A stretch of DNA of 64,000 nucleotides from Salinibacter sp. 10B. Its GTDB lineage: Bacteria > Bacteroidota > Rhodothermia > Rhodothermales > Salinibacteraceae. This document shows positions 50,167 through 58,231 of this stretch, in pieces. The notes beneath the pieces are model-generated. The model saw only the letters and a list, made by a program, of their open reading frames with translations, did not search any database and was not told the DNA's origin. Made by a program: the position numbers and the translations under genes. The DNA lies in the NCBI RefSeq assembly GCF_002954405.1, contig NZ_MQWC01000004.1, positions 3,700,613 through 3,764,612 of the forward strand, in the 5' to 3' direction. How positions within the stretch are numbered: position 1 is the stretch's first letter; the number at the start of each line of letters is the position of its first letter.

Positions 50167-50676
50167 GAAGACAAACGGAAGGTCTACGGAGGCGAATGAA
50201 TACGACCCTCTACGTCGCTGCATGATCCTGAGAGTCCGTCTATGCGGTTGTCTTCCTGCCGCTGGAGCACACCGTTATTCTTGGGGAGAGTACTTTTTGG
50301 TGCTGTGTCCATACGCTACACGATCGCACAAGGCGTTCTGAGAGGTCGTCCCCACCTCATGCCCACCACTGCGCGACGGTAGGGGGCATCCGGCGTCTCC
50401 AGTATCTGTTTCCGGGATATGTCAACCGCGACGAGGAGGCGCGTCAGCATCTGGGCCGGGGGCGAGCCGCCCTCGTAGGTGAAATTGAAAGGACAAGAGG
50501 GCGCGTCGATTCACACACTTTCTCACGGTTCGGTAAGAACTAGGGCCCCACTGAAGAATTGAAGACCGACACGTCAGGTCCCCATTCGGAGACCGTCGCT
50601 CAGTGCAACGAGGGCGGCTCCAAGCGGCCGAGTCAGCTCTTCTCGTCACTACTGCTCCCAGCCTACGCTCCATCGA
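50167..50676. other. Intergenic region upstream of polA
   Basis: 510 bp between divergent genes. It contains copy 2 of the 36-nt segment (50310-50345). A 46-codon plus-strand frame across it (MRLSSCRWS...) has a composition unlike local proteins and is not called. Both promoters (HAD, polA) should lie here. Confidence 0.4.
50310..50345. repeat. Dispersed 36-nt segment, copy 2
   Basis: Matches 29241-29276 at 29 of 36 bases in direct orientation. Intergenic, 330 bp upstream of polA. Confidence 0.35.
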
Positions 50677-53466
50677 ATGCCCGAGTCTGTTCCTTCGACC
50701 TCTGAGGAAGAGGAGAAGACCCTCTACCTCATCGATGCGATGTCGCTTGCGTACCGCGCACACTACATCTTCATCAGCCGACCCCTCATCAACTCGAAAG
50801 GGCAGAATACCTCGGCGGCCTACGGATTTACGAACTCGCTCCTCAAACTGATTGACGACCACGACATTGAGCACGCCGCGGTCGTGTTCGACGAGGGGGA
50901 GGAGGACACCTTCCGCAAGGAGATCTACGAAGAGTATAAGGCCCACCGCGATCCGCCCCCGGACGAGCTGCTGGAAAACCTCCCGTTCATCAAGAAGATT
51001 GTGGAGGCGATGGACATTCCGGTGCTGGAGGTGCCGAACGTGGAGGCCGACGACGTCATCGGGACCCTTGCGACGCAGGCGGAAGACGACGGGGCCGACG
51101 TGGTGATTGTGTCGCCGGACAAGGACTTCAAGCAGCTGCTTTCGGAGCACGTCTCCATCTACAAGCCAGCGAAGGGGGATCAGGACTTTGAGATTCTGAC
51201 CGACGAGACGTTTCGGGAGGAGCACGAGCTCGACCCTGTCCAGTTCATCGACATGCTGGCGCTCATGGGCGATAGCAGCGACAACGTGCCAGGCGTCTAC
51301 GGCATTGGCGAGAAGACCGCGCAGAAGCTGCTCCGCGAATACCACTCCGTCGAAAACCTGATCGAGCACGCCGACGACCTCAGTGGGAAGCGGGCGCGCG
51401 AAGGCATGCAGGAGCACGCCGAGGAGGCAAAGCTCAGCAAGCGGCTCGTTCGCATTCGCACCGAGTTGGATGTGGGATTGGACTGGCATCAGCTTCGCCG
51501 CGCCAATCCGGACGAGGACAAGCTGCGGGCGCTCTTCAACGAGCTGGAGTTCGGGTCGCTGCTCGACCGCATGGGCATTGACGGCGAGTCGTCGGAGGAC
51601 GAGGCGAAGGAGCCGACCGAAGATCCGGCCCTCGAATTCGACTTTGGGCCGTACGAGGAGGTGCAGGAGCTCGACCCCGACGCGGTGGACTACGACTTCG
51701 TGCAGAATCGGGGGCAGCTGGAGCAGTTTGTATCCGAGCTGGGGGAGCGCGATCGGTATGCCTTCGACGCGGAGACGACCTCCACCGACCCGATGTACGC
51801 CTCCCTCGTCGGGCTTTCCTTCAGTTGGGCGGACGAACAGGGCGTGTACGTTCCCACCCCGCTTCCCGACGGCATGAGCACGGACGCGGTGCTCGATATG
51901 CTCGGCCCGCTCCTGGAAGCCGACACGACGAAGGTCGGCCACAATCTGAAGTACGACCTCCTGGTACTGCGGCGGCACGGCGTGGAGGTTGGCGGCCCGC
52001 TCGTCGACACCATGGTGGCCCACTACCTGGTGGCGCCGGAGGAGAACCACAACCTCGACGACGTGGCGCGGTCGGTGCTCAACTACAAGATGGTGCCCAT
52101 CTCCGATCTCTTGGGCGACGGGGAGGACATCTCGATGCGCGACGTGGCAGTGGAGGAGACGGCGCCCTACGCCTGCGAAGACGCGGACATCGCGCTTCGC
52201 CTAGCGGATGCTCTGGAAGAGCGCTTAGAAGAGGACGAACTGCAGGAGATTGCAGAAGAGATGGAGTACCCCCTCGTGCGCGTCCTCGCAGAGATGGAGC
52301 ACGTGGGCATCACGGTGGACACCGACGTGCTGGACGAAATCTCGTCCCGGCTGGAGTCGGAGCTCAGTGAGATTGAGTCTGAGATTTATGATCTCGCCGG
52401 AGAGGAGTTTAACATCAACTCTCCTCAGCAACTCGGCGTCATTCTGTTCGAGAAGTTGGACCTGCCGGTGGTGTCGAAAACGCCCACCGGCAATCCGTCG
52501 ACCAAAGAAAGCGTCCTGCAGGAGCTCTCCACCGAGCACGAAATTCCGGGGCTCGTCCTCGACTGGCGCTCCACCTACAAAATTAAAAGTACCTATCTCG
52601 ACGCCCTCGGTGAGCTCGTGCATCCGGAGACGGGCCGCATCCACACCAGTTTCAACCAGACGCGGACCTCGACCGGACGGCTTTCCTCCAGCGATCCCAA
52701 CCTGCAGAACATCCCGATTCGCACCGAGGTGGGGCGCGAGATCCGACGGGCCTTCGTACCGCGCGACGGCTGGAAATTGATGGCGGCGGACTATGCCCAG
52801 ATTGAGCTCCGCATCCTCGCGTCCATGAGCGGCGACGAGGCGATGATCGAGACCTTCCGCGAGGAGGGCGACATTCATACCGACGCCGCCGCGCGCGTGT
52901 ACGACATCGATCCGGATGAGGTAACGTCCGACCAGCGCCGCAAGGCGAAAGAGGTGAACTACGGCATTCCGTACGGCATCTCACCCTGGGGGCTCGCCCA
53001 GCGCCTGCGCATGCCGTTCGACGAGGCCAACGACCTCATCAAGCAGTATCGAAAGTCGTATTCGGGCGTGTCCCGATTGCTGAACGAGCTCGTGGAGCAG
53101 GCCCAGGAGAACGGCTACGCCCAAACGATGCTGGGACGCCGTCGCTACCTGCCGGACATTGACAGCTCCAACAGCAACCAGCGCAGTGCCGCCGAGCGGG
53201 TCGCCGTCAATATGCCGATTCAGGGCACACAGGCGGACATGATCAAGATCGCGATGAATCGCATCCACGAGCGGCTGGCGGACGCGACGTGGGACGCCGA
53301 AATGCTGCTCCAGGTCCACGACGAACTGGTGTTTGAGCTGCCGCCAGACGAGGTTGACGAGGTGCGGTCGATGGTCGAGGCGGAGATGCGCGACGCACTG
53401 CCCCTCGACGACGTGCCGGTTGTGATCGACATCGGCGTGGGCGACCACTGGCTCGATGCGCACTGA
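50677..53466 (+). CDS. polA: DNA polymerase I
   Basis: 929 residues with three domains. The 5'-3' exonuclease is N-terminal (LYLIDAMSLAYRAHY, VEADDVIGTLA, DSSDNVPGVYGIGEKTA). The 3'-5' exonuclease (about 340-560) keeps the DEDDy residues: YAFDAETTS, GHNLKYD and YACEDADIA, so it should proofread. The polymerase has motif A DYAQIELR, the O-helix RRKAKEVNYGIPYG and motif C VHDELVFE. The O-helix has Tyr762 where E. coli Pol I has Phe762. An acidic linker (about 300-335) fits a halophile. It works in Okazaki fragment processing and repair. Confidence 0.97.
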   Translation: MPESVPSTSEEEEKTLYLIDAMSLAYRAHYIFISRPLINSKGQNTSAAYGFTNSLLKLIDDHDIEHAAVVFDEGEEDTFRKEIYEEYKAHRDPPPDELLENLPFIKKIVEAMDIPVLEVPNVEADDVIGTLATQAEDDGADVVIVSPDKDFKQLLSEHVSIYKPAKGDQDFEILTDETFREEHELDPVQFIDMLALMGDSSDNVPGVYGIGEKTAQKLLREYHSVENLIEHADDLSGKRAREGMQEHAEEAKLSKRLVRIRTELDVGLDWHQLRRANPDEDKLRALFNELEFGSLLDRMGIDGESSEDEAKEPTEDPALEFDFGPYEEVQELDPDAVDYDFVQNRGQLEQFVSELGERDRYAFDAETTSTDPMYASLVGLSFSWADEQGVYVPTPLPDGMSTDAVLDMLGPLLEADTTKVGHNLKYDLLVLRRHGVEVGGPLVDTMVAHYLVAPEENHNLDDVARSVLNYKMVPISDLLGDGEDISMRDVAVEETAPYACEDADIALRLADALEERLEEDELQEIAEEMEYPLVRVLAEMEHVGITVDTDVLDEISSRLESELSEIESEIYDLAGEEFNINSPQQLGVILFEKLDLPVVSKTPTGNPSTKESVLQELSTEHEIPGLVLDWRSTYKIKSTYLDALGELVHPETGRIHTSFNQTRTSTGRLSSSDPNLQNIPIRTEVGREIRRAFVPRDGWKLMAADYAQIELRILASMSGDEAMIETFREEGDIHTDAAARVYDIDPDEVTSDQRRKAKEVNYGIPYGISPWGLAQRLRMPFDEANDLIKQYRKSYSGVSRLLNELVEQAQENGYAQTMLGRRRYLPDIDSSNSNQRSAAERVAVNMPIQGTQADMIKIAMNRIHERLADATWDAEMLLQVHDELVFELPPDEVDEVRSMVEAEMRDALPLDDVPVVIDIGVGDHWLDAH

Positions 53467-53474
53467 GAACATTA

Positions 53475-53532
53475 CGTATTCCGTGTTGCGTATTGCGTAG
53501 CCTTGTTTTAGGGATACGAAACACGCAATACG
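53475..53532. repeat. Degenerate CGTATTGCG-type hairpin between polA and M16 gene
   Basis: 53475-53493 and 53514-53532 are reverse complements at 17 of 19 bases, with a 20-nt loop. The arms are built from variants of CGTATTGCG/CGTGTTGCG. A related hairpin lies at 56386-56447, and a tandem GTGATGCGTGAA repeat lies at 54900-54926. Confidence 0.6.
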
Positions 53533-53576
53533 GGACGAACGGCTTTGAATCGAAGAATACTCTCAACCTCAGCTAT

Positions 53577-54896
53577 ATGAACCAGACGACTGTCGCTGAT
53601 TCTTCGCCTGCCATTCCCGCCGCCTTTGAGTTTGAGGAGGGGTCCGACGGCATCGAGTGCTACCGCCTGACCGATAATGGGTTGCGCGTTCTTTTGCTGC
53701 CGCAGGACGGAGCGCCGGTCGCCACGTCGATGGTAACGTATCACGTGGGCAGCCGCAACGAGCGCACGGGTCACACCGGTGCCACTCACATGCTGGAGCA
53801 CCTCATGTTCAAGGGCACGGAGCGCTACCACAAGCGGAAGGGCACCTCGATTTTTGAGACCCTGCAGCGCGTGGGGGCCAAGGTGAACGCCTCCACGTGG
53901 CTGGACCGGACGAACTACTACGAAATGCTACCCACTGAGCACCTGCCGTTGGCGCTCGACATCGAGGCCGACCGAATGCGCGGGGCGCTCCTCGACCCGC
54001 AGGACGTGGAGTCGGAGCGGACGGTGATTCTCAACGAGCGGGATCGCAACCAGAATCAGCCGGTGTCGCGCCTCTTCGACGAAGTGTGGGCGGCCGCATT
54101 TACCGCACATCCCTATCACCACCCGACGATCGGGTGGAAGAGCGACATCGAAACCATCACCGCCGATGGGCTGCGGGAGTACTACGATACGTTCTACTGG
54201 CCGAACAACGCCACCGTCTCCATTGTCGGCAACTTCGATCGTCCCACCGCCCTGAATGAAGTCGCCGATCACTTTGGCAAGCACGACGCAGCGCCGCACG
54301 ACATTCCGCAGGTCACGACGGAGGAGCCCGAGCAGACCGGACAGCGGCGGGTAACGGTGAGGCAGGACGGACAGCTGGGAGCCGTGCTTATGAGCTACAA
54401 GTCCCCGCCGGCCGTGGAGCCAGACTCCGACGCGCTCGATGTGCTGGCCCGCATCCTCGCCTCCGGCAAGGGCAGCCGTCTTTTTCAGCGCTGTACGGAC
54501 CAGGGGCTCACGAGCGACGTGTTCGGCATGAACTTTCGCCTCCGCGATCCGGGGTTGTTTTCGGTCTTCGGGTACTTGGCGCCCGAGACGGATCACGAAA
54601 CGGTGGAGGCAGCCATCCACGAAGAGATTCAGAAGATCCGCGACGAGGGCGTGACGCAGGAGGAGCTCGACCGTGCTCGCAGCCAGCTCCGTGCGCAAAT
54701 CGCGTTCGACCGCGACGGGCCGATGAAGGTAGCCTCTCAGCTCAACGAGGCCCTGGCCGCCGGGGATTGGAAGCTCTACACCCAGTACCTCGATCGTTTG
54801 GGGGAGGTGACGGTAGACGATATTCAGCGGGTCGCCCAGACGTATCTTACCGACGACACCAGCACCGTCGGGTGGTATGTGCCGAGTGCGTCTTGA
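53577..54896 (+). CDS. M16 family zinc metallopeptidase, catalytic subunit
   Basis: 439 residues. The inverted zinc motif HxxEH is present in ATHMLEHLMFKG with the third ligand Glu in ESERTVILNERD about 70 residues later. ASTWLDRTNYYEMLP and the C-terminal SGKGSRLF and LRAQIAF segments are typical of M16B peptidases (processing-peptidase beta-like). No signal peptide is seen. The start ATG 53577 precedes NQTTVADSS; the upstream frame crosses a repeat hairpin. The next gene encodes an inactive homologue, so the two probably form a heterodimer. It degrades or processes peptides. Confidence 0.9.
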   Translation: MNQTTVADSSPAIPAAFEFEEGSDGIECYRLTDNGLRVLLLPQDGAPVATSMVTYHVGSRNERTGHTGATHMLEHLMFKGTERYHKRKGTSIFETLQRVGAKVNASTWLDRTNYYEMLPTEHLPLALDIEADRMRGALLDPQDVESERTVILNERDRNQNQPVSRLFDEVWAAAFTAHPYHHPTIGWKSDIETITADGLREYYDTFYWPNNATVSIVGNFDRPTALNEVADHFGKHDAAPHDIPQVTTEEPEQTGQRRVTVRQDGQLGAVLMSYKSPPAVEPDSDALDVLARILASGKGSRLFQRCTDQGLTSDVFGMNFRLRDPGLFSVFGYLAPETDHETVEAAIHEEIQKIRDEGVTQEELDRARSQLRAQIAFDRDGPMKVASQLNEALAAGDWKLYTQYLDRLGEVTVDDIQRVAQTYLTDDTSTVGWYVPSAS

Positions 54897-54899
54897 AGA

Positions 54900-54926
54900 G
54901 TGATGCGTGAATCGTGATGCGTGAAA
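54900..54926 (+). repeat. Tandem GTGATGCGTGAA repeat
   Basis: GTGATGCGTGAATC followed at once by GTGATGCGTGAAA. Two near-identical 14/13-nt units directly after the first M16 stop codon. Similar in style to the hairpins on either side of the M16 pair. Confidence 0.55.
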
Positions 54927-55066
54927 TCGGGGGCGGGAAGACATGCTCCTGCGTTGGGGCAGCGGGCATGGCAAACGAAATCACGGGTTCCGATTTATGC
55001 CTTCACAGGACCACGCGAAGCGCATGGCCCTTTCCTTCGTATTTCTATTTATCCATCGTGGATCAC

Positions 55067-56356
55067 ATGTCTACTTCTAGTCCGAATCTTGCCTCTCGGG
55101 TTCAGGATCGTGAGGCCGGTCCGGGACGATTGCTCACCCTCCAGACGTCCGTTGACGACATCGTGTCGTGGCGGGGGTCGTTTTTGGCCTACCCCAATCT
55201 TGCCGCCGGCGACGACCTGCTACAAGAATTGACCGTCTCACTTCTCGACAAGGGGACGGAACAGCGGGACCGGTTTGAGCTTGCCCGCGTCCTCGAAGAT
55301 TGCGGCGCAAAGCTTAACCTGTCGAGCGACGGCCTCTACATCGACGTTTCAGGGCGCGCGCTGACAGAAGATCTGCCCCGCGTGATGGATGTGCTGGCGG
55401 AAATGCTGCGAACGCCCTCGTTTCAGCAAGAGGAGTTCGAAAAAGCCCAGGCTCAGGCCCTCGCAGACGTGCAGCGCCGGATGGAAAAGACCAGCGCACA
55501 AGCCTCTGCGGCCCTCACGCGTCGTCTCTTTGGCCGAGGGCATCCCAATTACAGCGAGGCGCCGGAGACGGTGATGCGTGAGCTTCAGCAGATTACGCTC
55601 GACGACGTTCGGGCGTACCACGCCGCTCACTTCGGGGCGACCGAATGGACGTTGGCAGTGGTTGGGGATCTGGAGCACGACGCAGTGGCGTCGGTCGTGG
55701 ACGATACATTTGCGGGGTGGACGCCGCACGACACGGCGCCGAGCCACGACACGGACGGCGTGTCGGAGGCAGACGTTGGAAGAAGCGTGGTCCCGATGCC
55801 CGACAAGTCGAATGTCGATGTACGAATGGGGCACGCCGTTCCGATCCGACGGGACCACGATGACTATCCCGCCCTCTATGTGGGCAACTACATTCTGGGC
55901 GGCGATTTTGCGGCTCGGCTCATGGCGACGGTGCGGGACGAGAAGGGGCTCACCTATCATATCGGCTCAGGGCTTTCGGGCGTCTCCACGCGCTATTCAG
56001 GATACTGGCAGACCAGTGTCACCCTCAGCCACGATGCGTTGGAGGAGGGAATTGCCGCGACAAAGGACGTAATCCGGCAATTTGTGGAGGAGGGGGCGAC
56101 CGAAGACGAGCTGGGAAGCAAGAAAACCACGATTACTGGCTCCTACGCAGTGGGGCTCGCGACGACACAGCGATTGGCCCAGTCCATCCTCACCAATGCT
56201 GAGCGCGGGTTCGATCTTGACTACCTGGATCGCTTTCCCGAAGAGATTGAGGCCCTGACGCTCGACGACGTGAACGAGGCCGTGCGCACGCATCTCCGCC
56301 CGGAGGCGATGCACGAGGCACTGGCGGGGACTCAACCAGAACCGGTTGAGGTATAA
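55067..56356 (+). CDS. M16 family peptidase-like protein, non-catalytic subunit
   Basis: 429 residues. It aligns with M16 peptidases over its whole length (FLAYPNLAAGDDLLQELTVSLLDKGT..., RLFGRGHPNYSEAPETV, LTYHIGSGLSG, SILTNAERGFDLDYLDRFPEEI), but the HxxEH zinc motif is absent: the equivalent position reads ELTVSLLDKGTEQRDR. It matches the alpha-type subunits that bind substrate, including the flexible glycine-rich region. Start ATG 55067 precedes STSSPNLASRVQ. It lies 170 bp after the catalytic subunit. Confidence 0.88.
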   Translation: MSTSSPNLASRVQDREAGPGRLLTLQTSVDDIVSWRGSFLAYPNLAAGDDLLQELTVSLLDKGTEQRDRFELARVLEDCGAKLNLSSDGLYIDVSGRALTEDLPRVMDVLAEMLRTPSFQQEEFEKAQAQALADVQRRMEKTSAQASAALTRRLFGRGHPNYSEAPETVMRELQQITLDDVRAYHAAHFGATEWTLAVVGDLEHDAVASVVDDTFAGWTPHDTAPSHDTDGVSEADVGRSVVPMPDKSNVDVRMGHAVPIRRDHDDYPALYVGNYILGGDFAARLMATVRDEKGLTYHIGSGLSGVSTRYSGYWQTSVTLSHDALEEGIAATKDVIRQFVEEGATEDELGSKKTTITGSYAVGLATTQRLAQSILTNAERGFDLDYLDRFPEEIEALTLDDVNEAVRTHLRPEAMHEALAGTQPEPVEV

Positions 56357-56385
56357 CGGTCGCTGATGCCGGCTGCCTACACGTC

Positions 56386-56447
56386 CGTATTGCATATTTC
56401 GTATTGCGGATCACGCACTTGGGGAGATCCAGGAAATACGCAATCCG
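56386..56447. repeat. Degenerate CGTATTGC-type hairpin after the M16 pair
   Basis: CGTATTGCATATTTC (56386-56400) pairs with GAAATACGCAATCCG (56433-56447) with two mismatches, and GGATC/GATCC-type bases lie in the interior. Related to the hairpin at 53475-53532. It lies between convergent genes and could serve as a transcript end. Confidence 0.5.
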
Positions 56448-56502
56448 ACCTCTTGCGGCGGACGTCTCCGAATAAACGGGGCCTACACATTGAACGCGAG
56501 CA

Positions 56503-57168
56503 TCAGTCATCGTCCCGAATAATGGACAGCCGCTCTTCGGGGGAGAGGGGCTCCTCCTTCGGCATGGCGAAGGCCAGGCCAAAGTAGGCCAGCACCAGCG
56601 GGCCGAACGAACTAATGACCCCGATCACGAACGCGATGCGCACGAGCGTTGGGTCCAGGTTCAGGTACTCGGCGATTCCGCCGCAGACGCCCAGGAACTT
56701 TTTGTCCGTCCGCGACCGTCGGAGACGCTTTTTAGAGGTTTTCTTCGGGCCTTCTACCACTTTCGTCTCGCCGGTATTGGCGTCCACCGCCTTCTGGGTA
56801 GGGCGCTCAGCGTCGTCCGACGAGGACGAGGGGCGCCAGGTGAGTACGCCGAACCCTACGAGAATAACGAAGATACCAATCAGCCAGGGCAGAGCGGCGT
56901 TGAGCCCAAGGAGCGCCGGGTCTGCCCAAACCCCGATCTCCGTAAGCAGGTACACGATGCCTGCCAGGATGAGGCTCAGTCCCGAGATGGTTTGCACGTT
57001 CAGAAGACTCGCCTCGTCCTTCTCATCGTCCTCGAAGTAGAGCGATTCCAGCTCCTCGTCAGAGATGTGTTCGAGGTCGAGGGTCGTGCGTCCTACGTCG
57101 AAGGCATCGTTTTGGGGCGAGGAAGAGTCCGAAGAGGAAGGAGAACGAGTACGTTCGCGGTTGGCCAT
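56503..57168 (-). CDS. PspC domain membrane protein
   Basis: 221 residues. The C-terminal PspC domain is clear: DKKFLGVCGGIAEYLNLDPTLVRIAFVIGVISSFGPLVLAYFGLAFAMP. Two further helices lie at about 64-110 (SGLSLILAGIVYLLTEIGVW; LPWLIGIFVILVGFGVLTW). An acidic, Ser-rich N-terminus precedes them. PspC proteins sense or respond to envelope stress. The start is ATG 57168 before ANRERTRS; the longer frame overlaps the divergent-looking folate gene without conserved residues. No pspA-like gene is adjacent. Confidence 0.85.
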   Translation of the reverse strand: MANRERTRSPSSSDSSSPQNDAFDVGRTTLDLEHISDEELESLYFEDDEKDEASLLNVQTISGLSLILAGIVYLLTEIGVWADPALLGLNAALPWLIGIFVILVGFGVLTWRPSSSSDDAERPTQKAVDANTGETKVVEGPKKTSKKRLRRSRTDKKFLGVCGGIAEYLNLDPTLVRIAFVIGVISSFGPLVLAYFGLAFAMPKEEPLSPEERLSIIRDDD

Positions 57169-57202
57169 GGTCCCGAAGGGAATAACGAAGAGACAACTGG
57201 AG

Positions 57203-57802
57203 TTAGGAGGACGAAAGGGAGAAGCATCGTCGCTCGGTGACGACCGTTGTGACGGGAATGTCGTGCGGGGCAGATGGAAGGTGCGACACGAAGCAGTCGG
57301 CGTATATGAGTGCGATGCAGGGCACGTCCACATGCCGAAGAAACGCGTCGTAGTAGCCGGAGCCGTGTCCAATGCGGTTGCCTCGTTGGTCCACGCCCAG
57401 GGCCGGCACAAGTACGACATCAAGCGCATCGGGGGAGACCTGGGCTGTGTTGGCGGGCTCCCGGATGCCCCACCGGTTCGTTGTCGTGGCGGAATGCCCG
57501 TCGTACCGTCGGTGCTCCATTGTAGGGGCGGCTGGATCGTAACTCGTCACCACGGGGAGCACCACCGTTTTGCCCTGCCCCCGCAGCGCTCCGATGAGTG
57601 GGCGCGTATCGACCTCTCCCTGTTCGGGCAGGGGCCAGTACACGTGCACCACCGACGCCTGAGCCACGGGAGAAAGCGACAGTGCGCGGCTGCCAATGAG
57701 AGTGCCCAGCGCCGCGTATCGGGCAGGGGACAGGCCACGTCGAAGAGTCCGGAAGTGCTCTCGCCACTCATCTTTGGAGCGAGACGCAACAGAGGAGGGC
57801 AT
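57203..57802 (-). CDS. 5-formyltetrahydrofolate cyclo-ligase
   Basis: 199 residues. ATP-dependent conversion of 5-formyl-THF to 5,10-methenyl-THF in one-carbon metabolism. The signature VPALGVDQRGNRIGHGSGYYDAFL is complete, and the substrate-binding start SKDEWREHFRTLRRGLS and RWGIREP are present. It lies 34 bp upstream of the PspC gene, in the same orientation. Confidence 0.92.
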   Translation of the reverse strand: MPSSVASRSKDEWREHFRTLRRGLSPARYAALGTLIGSRALSLSPVAQASVVHVYWPLPEQGEVDTRPLIGALRGQGKTVVLPVVTSYDPAAPTMEHRRYDGHSATTTNRWGIREPANTAQVSPDALDVVLVPALGVDQRGNRIGHGSGYYDAFLRHVDVPCIALIYADCFVSHLPSAPHDIPVTTVVTERRCFSLSSS

Positions 57803-58231
57803 AGCACCCCGTGGATTCTGAAAGGTCCAGTTCCAAGATTGAATGCTTCGAAAGGAGGAAACGATCCTGTCCCTTCCCCCGAACGTCTACCAGCAATCTC
57901 TCAGAAGACGGGAGAGGGTCGTCTCTATAAAGAGCGATCTTCATCGACTTCTCCCCAAGTAGAGGGAATCGATCATGCCGAAGAGGGCTACCACCGGTGG
58001 TCCGATAATGACGCATTCGCACGATGAACTGTTACCAGGGAGCATCGAGGGGGGAGCAGCGAATTATGGATGAACACCCCCTATCGGCAGGATCGTTTTC
58101 GGGTCTCAGTCGCGTATAGGAACCGGATAAGCCGCTTTTTCCCCTAAAAGAAAATGTGAAGGGGGGGCGGTTCTTTTATCCGGAGGGGATAGGCCGTTGG
58201 CACTGCACACTGTTGAAGCGATCGTGGATCT
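57803..58231. other. Intergenic region upstream of ffh
   Basis: 429 bp between divergent genes. It contains the hairpin at 58123-58183. I looked for a signal-recognition-particle RNA core (GGNCCGGAAGG...AGCA) and found none. Confidence 0.5.
58123..58183 (+). promoter_or_regulatory. Long hairpin in the ffh leader
   Basis: CCGGATAA (58123-58130) pairs with TTATCCGG (58176-58183). Inside, CCGC pairs with GCGG and CCCC with the G-run at 58161-58167, around an A-rich loop. It ends 48 bp before the ffh start codon. It may be a leader RNA structure of the ffh-rplS transcript, an upstream terminator (no clean U-run), or a repeat. Confidence 0.5.

Noticed and set aside
57803-58231. SRP RNA gene upstream of ffh
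   Set aside because: The conserved loop sequence of bacterial SRP RNA is missing; only the hairpin at 58123-58183 is supported.
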